From assembly GCF_024198215.1 (NCBI RefSeq), contig NZ_JAKCFA010000027.1, forward strand, positions 103,221-167,220: a DNA stretch of 64,000 nt. The letters run 5' to 3'. Shown here in pieces: positions 56,130 through 64,000 of this stretch (the stretch's first letter is position 1; every line of letters starts with the position of its first letter). The notes beneath the pieces are model-generated. The model did not search any database. It had not been told where the DNA came from and saw only the letters and a program-made list of their open reading frames with translations. The position numbers and the translations under genes are program-made. The stretch comes from Myxococcus qinghaiensis (GTDB taxonomy: Bacteria; Myxococcota; Myxococcia; Myxococcales; Myxococcaceae).

Positions 56130-59100
56130 TCAGGCCGCGTCTCGCTTCAGCGCGGCGAGGAGGCGCGAGAACAGGTCCGCCAGCGTCGTGACGTGGGGCG
56201 CGCGCAGCATCGTGTAGTGGTCGCCCGGTGCCTCGTGCACCGTCGGCGCGGAGGCGAGCCAGGCGCCCCAGCCCAGGTCCTCCGTCACGGTGAGTCCAGG
56301 CAGCGGCGTCGCGGCCTTGATGAGCACGGTGGGCCCCTCGTACCGCGCGCTCGTGGGGACGTAGTTGCGCTGGGCCTCGCTCAGGCGCTGGTAGAGGGCG
56401 AAGAGTCGCTCCGCCGCGTCGACGTCCAGGTCGATGGCCTGGGGGGACGCGCGACGTGTCAGCTCCAGCAGGTAGCGGAGCCGTTCGCGGCCTTCGAGTC
56501 GGGCCAGACGCTCCGGGTCCACCGGGAGTTCGCGCCACGGCAGTCCGAGCACCTGTCCGAAGCCCGCGAGCTGCGTCAGCGCATCCGGAGTCGGTCGCGG
56601 CTCCGGCTTGGGAGCATGGCTGTCGAGCAGGGCGAGCAGCTCCACCTGCTCGCCCGAGGCCTGGAGGCGACGCGCCATCTCGTAGGCGACGAGCCCGCCG
56701 AAGGACCAGCCCGCGAGCAGGTAGGGCCCATGGGGCTGCACGGCGCGAAGCTGGGAGAGGTAGTCGCGCGCGAGAATCTCGACGGACGCGGGAGGCAGCT
56801 CGCCTCCGTCGAGGCCGCTCGCGGAGAGGCCGTGAATGGGGCGGCTAGGGGCGAGCTGACGCACCAGCTCCGTGTAGCCCAGCGCGCTGCCGCCGCCTCC
56901 GTGGACAAGGAACAGCGGGCGCTCGGTGGAGGCCCCCGAGTCGAGACGGACGAGGTTCGGCGTGGCGCGCGTGCCGTCCTGCTGCTGCTCCAGGAACGGA
57001 GCCAGACGCTCGATGCTGGAGCCCTGGAACAGCGCGGTGACAGGGAGCGAGACACCGGTGCGCTCGCGAATCCGAGCCATCAGCTTGATAGCCAGGAGCG
57101 AGTGTCCACCGAGCTCGAAGAAGTCGTCCTCGACGCTGACCTGCGGGACGCGGAGGACCTGCGCCCAGATGGAGGCGAGCAGCTCCTCGGTGGGAGTGCG
57201 AGGCGCGACGTGGGCGGCCGAAGGAGCGGAGAGGACGGCCTCGGGAGGAGGCAGTGCCTTGCGGTCAAGCTTGTCGTTGGAGGTGAGCGGGAGCGCGTCC
57301 AGGCGGAGCAGGAACGACGGCACCATGTACTCGGGGAGCCGAGCCTTGAGGAACGCGCGCAGGGAGACGGTGTCCAGGTCGTCACCGACGAAGTAGCCGA
57401 CGAGGCGCTTGTCTCCGGGGACGTCTTCACGCGCGATGGCGACAGCTTCGCGGATGGACGGGTGCGCGAGCATCGCGGCTTCGATTTCAGGCAGCTCGAT
57501 GCGGAAGCCGCGCACCTTCACCTGTGCGTCGGCGCGACCGATGAAGGCGAGCGTTCCGTCATGGCTCCAGCGGACGAGGTCTCCGGAGCGGTAGAGGCGA
57601 GCACCGGGAACGGAGGAGAAGGGGTCCGGGACGAAGCGCTCGGCGGTGAGCCCGGGCTGGCCGACATAGCCGCGAGCGAGGCCGTCACCACCGATGAAGA
57701 GCTCCCCGACGATGCCGATGGGGACGGGCTGGAGCGAGGCGTCGAGGACGAGCAGGCGAGTGCCGTTGGTAGCTCTGCCGATGGGGAAGGAGGCCCCGAT
57801 GTCGTCAGCGCGGGAGACGGAGAAGGTGGTGGCGACGACGGTGGTTTCGGTGGGGCCGTAGCAGTTGGTGACCGGGATGCGCCAGTCCTGCACCACGCGG
57901 CGGACATGGAGCGGCGAGACGACGTCACCACCGGTCAGGAGGCGCTGAAGGGAAGGGGGCGCGGGGAGGCGGCTCTCGACGAGCTGGGAGAACAGGCCAC
58001 TGGTGACCCAGAGGGAAGTGACGGCGTGACGGGCCGCTGTCTGGAGGAGCTCTTCCAGTGAGGGGGTCTCGGGAGGAAGAACGACGAGGCGAGCCCCATG
58101 GAGCAGGGCGCCCCAGACTTCGAAGGTGGAGGCGTCGAAGGAGATGGGGGCGAGGAGGAGGTGGGTCTGCTCGGGCCCGAAGGGGATGTGGTCGATGCCG
58201 ATGAGGGTGTGGATGACGTTGCGGTGGGTGCAGCCGACACCCTTGGGCTTGCCGGTGGAGCCGGAGGTGAAGTCGATATAGGCGAGCGACCCGGGGAGTG
58301 CGGAAGGAGGCAGGGCCTGGGTGGAGCTGGTGGCCAGGGAGACCTCGTCCAAGAGGACACACGTCAGTCCGTCGGCGGGCAGCTTGTCGAGGAAGGCGCG
58401 GGTGGAGACGAGGACCTGGGGCTGAGCGTCCGCGAGCATGGAGGCGAGGCGCTCGCGGGGGTACTTGGTGTCGAGGGGGACGTAGGCGGCGCCGGCCTTG
58501 AGGATGGCGACGAGGGAGATGATGAGCTCGGCGGAGCGGTCGATGGCGATGGCGACGCGGGAGTCGGTGGTGACGCCGAGGGAGCGCAGGTGCCAGGCGA
58601 GCTGGTTGGAGCGCTCGTCGAGCTGAAGGTAGGTGAGGGAGGCGTCACCGAAGAGGACGGCGACGGAGTCGGGAGCGCGAGCGACGACGTCGGCGAAGAC
58701 AGCGGGCATGGTGGAGTCGGGCGAGACGTGCGCGGGAGCCGAGGCCCAGTCCACGAGGACGCTCTGCCGCTCCTCGTGGGTCAGCATGGCGTGAGCGGAG
58801 AGCGGGGCCTCGGGCCGAGCCACGAGGGACTCGACGAGCAGCTCGAAGTGCCGCGCCATGCGCTCGATGGTGGCGCGCTCGAAGAGGTCGGAGTTGTAGC
58901 CGAGCCCTCCGAAGACACCTTCGGACGTCTCCGTCAGGTTCAACTGAAGCTCGAACTTGGCGGTGACCGCCACGCTACCCAGGGCCACGGGGCTGAGCGT
59001 CAGCTCCGTCTTCTGGATGGCGGACTCGGGCGTGTTCTGAAGCGCGAAGAGCGCCTGGAACAGCGGGCTGCGGCTCATGTCGCGCGCGGGCTGGAGCTCC

Positions 59101-62100
59101 TCGACGAGCCGCTCGAAGGGAATGTCCTGGTGCGCATACGCACCCAGCGCGGACTCCTTCACCTGTCGCAGGAGCTGGAGGAAGGACGCACGTGAGTCGA
59201 CATGGGAGCGAAGCACGAGCGTGTTGATGAAGAAGCCGATGAGCCCTTCGACTTCCGAGCGGTGGCGGCCAGCGATGGGCGAGCCGACGGCGATGTCTTC
59301 CTGTCCCGAGTAGCGGGAGAGCAGGAGCTGCCATGCCGCGAGCAGCAGCATGAACGGCGTAGCGCCTTCACGCTGGCTGAGGGTCTTGAGCTGATCCGAG
59401 ACAGGCTTCGAGAGGAAGACCGGCAGCGTGGAGCCACGGAAGGTCTGGAGCGGAGGCCGAGCCTTGTCGATGGGCAGTGCCAGCGGGAGAACGCCCGCGA
59501 GCTGCTTGCGCCAGTAGGCAATCTGCGCGTCGAGCACCGAGCCCTGGAGCCAGCCGCGCTGCCAGACAGAGTAGTCGGCGTACTGGATGGAGAGCGGCGC
59601 GAGCGGCGACGGCCTGCCATGAGAGAAGGCGTCGTAGAGGGCAGCGACCTCCTGGATGAGCACGCCCAGTGACCAACCGTCAGAGACGATGTGGTGCATG
59701 TTGAGCGCGAGCACATGCTCGGTGTCGCTCAGTTCCAGGATTTGAGCGCGGATGAGCGGACCCGTGGAGAGGTCGAAGGGCCGCTGGTACTCCTCCTTCA
59801 GTCTGCGCTGGACCTCGTGGTGCGCGGTCTCCGCGTCGAGGTCTCGGAGATCCACACGCACCAGCGGGAGGTCACCCTCGGGCGTGATGCGCTGGAACGG
59901 TTGTCCATCCAGTTCGAAGAACGTCGTGCGGAGCGCCTCGTGGCGACGGACGAGGTCATCGAAGCTGAGCTGGAGCGCGTTGATGTCGAGATGCCCGTCC
60001 AGCCGGACGAAGGAGGGCATGTTGTAGGTGGAGGAGCCGGGCTGGAGCTGGTCGATGAACCAGAGGCGCTGCTGAGCGAAGGAGAGAGGAAGCGGGCCGG
60101 TGCGAGGGACAGGGAGGATGGGCGGAGGCTGAGCGCTGGCGCCTTCCTGAGAGGCCGTGAGGATGCGAGCTGCGAGGGAGGCGACGGTGGGAGCCTCGAA
60201 GAGGGCACGGAGAGGAAGCTCGACGCCGAAGGAAGAGCGGATGCGGGAGATGACCTGGGTGGCGAGGAGGGAGTGGCCACCGAGGGCGAAGAAGTTGTCG
60301 GTGACACCGACGCGCTCCAAGCGGAGGACGGTGGCGAAGAGGGAGGCGAGCTTCTCTTCCTCGGGATTGCGAGGAGCGACGAAGGAAGAGTCACCGCGCA
60401 GGGTGTCGGCGTCGGGAGCGGGAAGCAGCTTGCGAGCGAGCTTTCCGCTGGGAGTCAGAGGCAGTGCCGCCAGGGAGATGAAGGCGGAGGGCACCATGTA
60501 CTCAGGCAGACGCTTGAGGAGGAAGGTGCGCAGGGCCTCTGAGTCGAGGGCGGAGTCGGGAGAGAGGACGACGTAGCCGATGAGGCGCTTGTCGCCCGGG
60601 ACGTCCTCGCGGACGACAGCGGCGGCGTCACGCATGCCGGGAGCGGAGCGGAGGACGGACTCGACTTCGCCCAATTCGACGCGGAAGCCACGCACCTTCA
60701 CCTGGAAGTCGAGGCGGCCGAGGAACTCCAAGGTGCCGTCGGCCTTCCAGCGAGCGGAGTCGCCGGTGCGGTAGAGGCGCGCACCAATCTCATGGGTGAA
60801 CGGATTGGGGACGAAGGCCTGAGCCGTGGTTTCGGGACGAGCGAGGTAGCCGTGAGCGAGGTGGGTGCCGCCGACGTAGACCTCACCTGCGACGCCGATG
60901 GGGACGGGCTGTCCGAGAGGGTCGAGGACGAAGAGCTGGGTGTGGCCGACAGGCGAGCCGATGGAAGGCAGCCGAGGCCACGTGGACGGCGCGCCCTGGA
61001 GACGGAAGGCGGAGACGACGTGGGCCTCGGAGGGGCCGTACTGATTCTCGAGGACGCTGCCCGGGAGCTTCTCGAAGAAGGAAGCGAGGGTGGCGTTGAC
61101 CTGGAGTTGCTCGCCTGCGGTGACGACTTCGCGCAGGGCGGAGGGAAGCGTGGCGCCGTGGGAGACGGAGTCCGCCATGGCCTGGAGGGCGACGAAGGGG
61201 AGGAAGAGTCGCTCCACCTGCTGACGGTGCATGAAGTCGAGCAGGGCGGGGATGTCCTGGCGGAGTCCACCTGTGGGGAGGACGACGTGGGCACCCACCC
61301 ACCATGAGGCGAAGAGCTCCTGGATGGAGACGTCGAAGTTGAGGGAGGCGAACTGGAGGGTGACAGCGCGGGAGTTGAGGGACTGACGAATCTGCCAGGC
61401 GAGCAGGAAGCTCAGGGCGCGGTGGGGCATGACGATGCCCTTGGGGATGCCCGTGGAGCCGGAGGTATAGATGACGTAGGCGATGTCCTCGGTGGAGACG
61501 AGGACGCCTGTGGCCTGAGAGGACTGGCTGGAGATGGAGTCGGCCTCGGAGTCGACGAGGACGAAGCGCGCGCCGGTACTCGCCGGGAGGACGGAGGCGA
61601 GAAGTGAGTGGGTGAGGACGACGGGGGCGCGGGTGTCCGCGAGCATGAAGGCGAGGCGCTCTGCGGGGTAGTTGGGGTCGAGAGCGACGTAGAAGGCGCC
61701 GGCCTTGAGGGTGGCGAGGACGGCGACGGCCATGTCGAGGGACTTGTCGAGGCAGATGCCGACGGCGAGGCCGGGAGTCACACCGCGAGAGGCGAGGTGA
61801 CGGGCGAGTTGGTTGGCGCGTGCGTCGAGGGCCGCGTAGGTGAGCGAGCGGGTGCCGTCGGAGATGGCGATGGCGTCGGGCGTACGAAGCACCTGGGCCT
61901 CGAAGGGGCCGTGCATCGTGGTGACGGCATGCGACTCGCGTGAGGTGTCGTTCCAGGAGACGAGGAACTGGTGACGCTCCTGCTCATCGAGCAGCGGCAG
62001 CCTCCAGAGTGACTGGTTGGGGTCGCTGATGGCGGATTGCAGCAGCCGCGACAAGTGCGAGGCCAGGCGTCTGGCGGTGTCCGGGTCGAACAGGTCGGTG

Positions 62101-64000
62101 TTGAACTCGAGCAGGCCGCTGATGTCGTCGCCGTGGTCCGCGAGCAACAGCGACAGGTCGAACTTGGCGCTGCCGTGGGTGACTCCCACGGGGCCCGGTG
62201 CGGGTGCCGGCTCTTCGCGGCGCGCCTCGGTGCGAGGCTGACGCGGCGTGTTCTGCAAGGCGAGCATCACCTGGAACAGCGGAGACCGGCTCAGGTCGCG
62301 CTCGGGCTTCAGCTCGTCGACGAGCTTCTCGAACGGCACGTCCTGGTGCGAGTAGGCACCGAGCGTCGTCTCCTTGAGCTGAGCCAGCAGCTCGCGGAAA
62401 GTCATCTTCTCCGTCAGCCGCGCACGCAGCGCGAGCGTGTTGGCGAAGAAGCCGACGATGCCTTCCAGCTCCGTCTGCTGCCGGTTCGCGATGGGCGAGC
62501 CGACGACGATGTCGTCCTGCCCCGAGTACCGCGCGAGCAGCACCTGGAACGCGGCGAGCAACACCATGAAGGGCGTGACACCCTCGCGCTTGCACAGCGC
62601 GCGCAGCGCCTCGGTCACCTCGGTGCTCAGGTGAACGGGGAGCGTCGCGCCGACGTGGGTCTGTACAGGCGGTCGCGGTCGGTCGGTCGGCAACTCCAGG
62701 GCGTGCGGAGCCCCGGCGAGCTGGTTCCGCCACCAGGAGAGCTGCTGCTCCAGTGCCGCGTCTCGCAGCCAGCCGCGCTGCCACAGCGCGTAGTCCGCGT
62801 ACTGGAACTCCAGCGGCGCGAGCGGGGACGGACGCCCCTGGGAGAACGCTTCGTAGAGCGCACCCACTTCGCGCAACAGGATGCCGTTGGACCAGCCATC
62901 CGAGACGATGTGGTGCACCGTGACGAGGAGCACGTGGCTCTCCTCGGTCACTCGCAGCAGGGCCGCGCGCAACAGGGGTGACTGCGTCAGGTCGAAGGGC
63001 TTCTGGGCCTCCGCGGAGATCAGCCGCGCGACCTCCGTGTCCAGCGCCGGGCCCGTCAGGTGCCGGAGGTCAGTGAGGGGAACGGACAGCTCGGCGCGCG
63101 GATGGATGACCTGAACCGCGGTGCCATCCTCCTGCACGTGGAATGAGGTGCGCAGCGCTTCATGGCGCTGCACGAGCTCCTGAATCGCGCGCTCCAACGC
63201 GGAAGCATCCAGGTATCCATCGAGCTGCTTGCCCGAGTGGATGTTGTAGGAGGCGCTGTTGGGCTCCAGCCTGTCGAGGAACCACAAGCGCTGCTGAGCG
63301 AAGGACAGCGGCAGCGGTCCCGTGCGAGGCACCGCCACGAGCGGAGGCCGCGTGTTGGCCGGGGCTTCTCCACGAGCCGCTTCGACTCGCACCGCCAGCT
63401 CGCTCACGGTCGGCGCTTCGATGAGCGCGCGCAGGGGCAGCTCGAAGTCGAAGGCCTTGCGGACGCGAGAGACGACCTGGGTGGCGAGCAGGGAGTGGCC
63501 GCCAAGGGAGAAGAAGTCGTCGGTGACGCTGACGGAGTCGAGATGGAGGACTTCGGCCCAGATGGCGGCGAGGCGAGTCTCGGTGGGGTTGCGAGGAGCG
63601 ACGAAGGAGTCAGTGGGGCCGGAGTCAGGAGCCGGGAGCGCCTTCCTGTCGAGCTTGCCGTGGGTGTTGATGGGCAGGGAGTCCAGGGCGACGAAGGCCG
63701 AGGGCACCATGTACTCGGGGAGGTGGAGCAACAGCTCCGCGCGCAGGGCCGAGGCGTCGACGGAAGCCGGAGTGACGTAGGCGACGAGGCGCTTGAGGCC
63801 CGGGACGTCCTCACGGACGAGGGCCGCGGCGTGGTGGACGGAAGGAAGGGCCTCGAGAGCGGCTTCGACTTCGCCCAACTCAATGCGGAAGCCGCGCAGC
63901 TTCACCTGGAAGTCGATGCGGCCGAGGTACTCGAGGTGGCCGTGGGCCAGCCAACGCGCCTTGTCACCGGTGCGGTAGAGGCGAGCGCCGGGCACGGAGG
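56130..64000 (-). CDS. Nonribosomal peptide synthetase, terminal modules (5' end outside window)
   Basis: At least 2621 residues visible; the frame runs off the window edge at 64000. Domains from N to C: end of adenylation domain A1 (~63.63-64.0 kb), PCP1 (GGHSLLATQ, ~63.49 kb), condensation C2 (HHIVSDGWS, ~62.9 kb), A2 (~60.4-61.9 kb, SGSTGIPKG), PCP2 (~60.27 kb), C3 (HHIVSDGWS, ~59.7 kb), A3 (~57.2-58.7 kb, SGSTGKPKG), PCP3 (~57.1 kb) and a type I thioesterase (GWSFGG, catalytic Ser, ~56.7 kb; His in GDHYTML). Both C domains look like the LCL type and no epimerase is seen. By eye the specificity residues are D-V-Q-F-V-A-Q-V-V for A2, close to proline codes, and D-A-F-W-L-G-C-V-V for A3, partly valine-like but unclear. 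The TE releases the product, so this is the last NRPS protein. Confidence 0.95.
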   Translation of the reverse strand, partial: SVPGARLYRTGDKARWLAHGHLEYLGRIDFQVKLRGFRIELGEVEAALEALPSVHHAAALVREDVPGLKRLVAYVTPASVDASALRAELLLHLPEYMVPSAFVALDSLPINTHGKLDRKALPAPDSGPTDSFVAPRNPTETRLAAIWAEVLHLDSVSVTDDFFSLGGHSLLATQVVSRVRKAFDFELPLRALIEAPTVSELAVRVEAARGEAPANTRPPLVAVPRTGPLPLSFAQQRLWFLDRLEPNSASYNIHSGKQLDGYLDASALERAIQELVQRHEALRTSFHVQEDGTAVQVIHPRAELSVPLTDLRHLTGPALDTEVARLISAEAQKPFDLTQSPLLRAALLRVTEESHVLLVTVHHIVSDGWSNGILLREVGALYEAFSQGRPSPLAPLEFQYADYALWQRGWLRDAALEQQLSWWRNQLAGAPHALELPTDRPRPPVQTHVGATLPVHLSTEVTEALRALCKREGVTPFMVLLAAFQVLLARYSGQDDIVVGSPIANRQQTELEGIVGFFANTLALRARLTEKMTFRELLAQLKETTLGAYSHQDVPFEKLVDELKPERDLSRSPLFQVMLALQNTPRQPRTEARREEPAPAPGPVGVTHGSAKFDLSLLLADHGDDISGLLEFNTDLFDPDTARRLASHLSRLLQSAISDPNQSLWRLPLLDEQERHQFLVSWNDTSRESHAVTTMHGPFEAQVLRTPDAIAISDGTRSLTYAALDARANQLARHLASRGVTPGLAVGICLDKSLDMAVAVLATLKAGAFYVALDPNYPAERLAFMLADTRAPVVLTHSLLASVLPASTGARFVLVDSEADSISSQSSQATGVLVSTEDIAYVIYTSGSTGIPKGIVMPHRALSFLLAWQIRQSLNSRAVTLQFASLNFDVSIQELFASWWVGAHVVLPTGGLRQDIPALLDFMHRQQVERLFLPFVALQAMADSVSHGATLPSALREVVTAGEQLQVNATLASFFEKLPGSVLENQYGPSEAHVVSAFRLQGAPSTWPRLPSIGSPVGHTQLFVLDPLGQPVPIGVAGEVYVGGTHLAHGYLARPETTAQAFVPNPFTHEIGARLYRTGDSARWKADGTLEFLGRLDFQVKVRGFRVELGEVESVLRSAPGMRDAAAVVREDVPGDKRLIGYVVLSPDSALDSEALRTFLLKRLPEYMVPSAFISLAALPLTPSGKLARKLLPAPDADTLRGDSSFVAPRNPEEEKLASLFATVLRLERVGVTDNFFALGGHSLLATQVISRIRSSFGVELPLRALFEAPTVASLAARILTASQEGASAQPPPILPVPRTGPLPLSFAQQRLWFIDQLQPGSSTYNMPSFVRLDGHLDINALQLSFDDLVRRHEALRTTFFELDGQPFQRITPEGDLPLVRVDLRDLDAETAHHEVQRRLKEEYQRPFDLSTGPLIRAQILELSDTEHVLALNMHHIVSDGWSLGVLIQEVAALYDAFSHGRPSPLAPLSIQYADYSVWQRGWLQGSVLDAQIAYWRKQLAGVLPLALPIDKARPPLQTFRGSTLPVFLSKPVSDQLKTLSQREGATPFMLLLAAWQLLLSRYSGQEDIAVGSPIAGRHRSEVEGLIGFFINTLVLRSHVDSRASFLQLLRQVKESALGAYAHQDIPFERLVEELQPARDMSRSPLFQALFALQNTPESAIQKTELTLSPVALGSVAVTAKFELQLNLTETSEGVFGGLGYNSDLFERATIERMARHFELLVESLVARPEAPLSAHAMLTHEERQSVLVDWASAPAHVSPDSTMPAVFADVVARAPDSVAVLFGDASLTYLQLDERSNQLAWHLRSLGVTTDSRVAIAIDRSAELIISLVAILKAGAAYVPLDTKYPRERLASMLADAQPQVLVSTRAFLDKLPADGLTCVLLDEVSLATSSTQALPPSALPGSLAYIDFTSGSTGKPKGVGCTHRNVIHTLIGIDHIPFGPEQTHLLLAPISFDASTFEVWGALLHGARLVVLPPETPSLEELLQTAARHAVTSLWVTSGLFSQLVESRLPAPPSLQRLLTGGDVVSPLHVRRVVQDWRIPVTNCYGPTETTVVATTFSVSRADDIGASFPIGRATNGTRLLVLDASLQPVPIGIVGELFIGGDGLARGYVGQPGLTAERFVPDPFSSVPGARLYRSGDLVRWSHDGTLAFIGRADAQVKVRGFRIELPEIEAAMLAHPSIREAVAIAREDVPGDKRLVGYFVGDDLDTVSLRAFLKARLPEYMVPSFLLRLDALPLTSNDKLDRKALPPPEAVLSAPSAAHVAPRTPTEELLASIWAQVLRVPQVSVEDDFFELGGHSLLAIKLMARIRERTGVSLPVTALFQGSSIERLAPFLEQQQDGTRATPNLVRLDSGASTERPLFLVHGGGGSALGYTELVRQLAPSRPIHGLSASGLDGGELPPASVEILARDYLSQLRAVQPHGPYLLAGWSFGGLVAYEMARRLQASGEQVELLALLDSHAPKPEPRPTPDALTQLAGFGQVLGLPWRELPVDPERLARLEGRERLRYLLELTRRASPQAIDLDVDAAERLFALYQRLSEAQRNYVPTSARYEGPTVLIKAATPLPGLTVTEDLGWGAWLASAPTVHEAPGDHYTMLRAPHVTTLADLFSRLLAALKRDAA

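Overview
The window looks like a chromosomal segment from a delta-proteobacterial myxobacterium (Myxococcaceae/Archangiaceae type). By eye GC is very high, GTG and TTG starts are frequent and genes are tightly packed. The content is also typical of the group: an ECF sigma/anti-sigma pair, a hybrid histidine kinase, a histone-like Lys/Ala protein, a Cys-rich lipoprotein, secreted proteases and a multimodular NRPS. I saw no tRNA, rRNA, insertion sequence, prophage or CRISPR array.

Layout. 0-5.2 kb: the 3' part of a coiled-coil membrane protein, the nucleoside phosphorylase deoD and a LysM murein endopeptidase lipoprotein whose 3' end is duplicated after its stop codon. 5.3-8.4 kb (minus): ECF sigma factor, anti-sigma factor and a secreted caspase-like protein in one overlapping operon. 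8.5-10.7 kb: an AlkB-like dioxygenase and a DEAD-box helicase. 10.7-15.15 kb (minus): a compact module of zinc-ribbon pseudokinase, VWA protein, divergent PurA-like enzyme and a second VWA protein. 15.2-22.1 kb: PIN protein, discoidin-type secreted protein, pentaheme cytochrome, MDR dehydrogenase and a RIO kinase with a long repetitive RGG-like tail. 22.5-29.8 kb: histone-like/EF-hand fusion, hybrid histidine kinase, tandem nucleotidyltransferases, a papain-like-fold candidate and a small Cys-rich lipoprotein.

29.8-45.9 kb: a four-domain RNA end-processing/repair fusion, a small Omp85 protein, MtfA-like peptidase, pantothenate kinase, two metalloproteases, ElaA-type acetyltransferase, sirtuin, LysR regulator divergent from an MFS-SDR pair, and an HD hydrolase. 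45.9-54.8 kb (minus): a complete assimilatory sulfate-to-sulfide operon, cysH - siroheme synthase N-domain - cobA - cysD - cysN - cysJ - cysI, with overlapping start and stop codons. CysH has the APS-reductase cysteines, and the APS-kinase-like tail of CysN has lost its P-loop, so the pathway probably runs through APS without PAPS. 54.8-64 kb (minus): an FMN-dependent alpha-hydroxyacid oxidase and the last modules of an NRPS (A-PCP-C-A-PCP-C-A-PCP-TE) that continues past the window edge.

The most notable signal is upstream of cysH. The leader holds two short cysteine-codon-rich reading frames. The second is flanked by a 1:2 protector stem, a 2:3 antiterminator pairing and a 3:4 intrinsic terminator, which is the architecture of a ribosome-mediated cysteine attenuator. 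The second most notable is the VWA/pseudokinase/PurA-like module, whose biochemical role I cannot assign.
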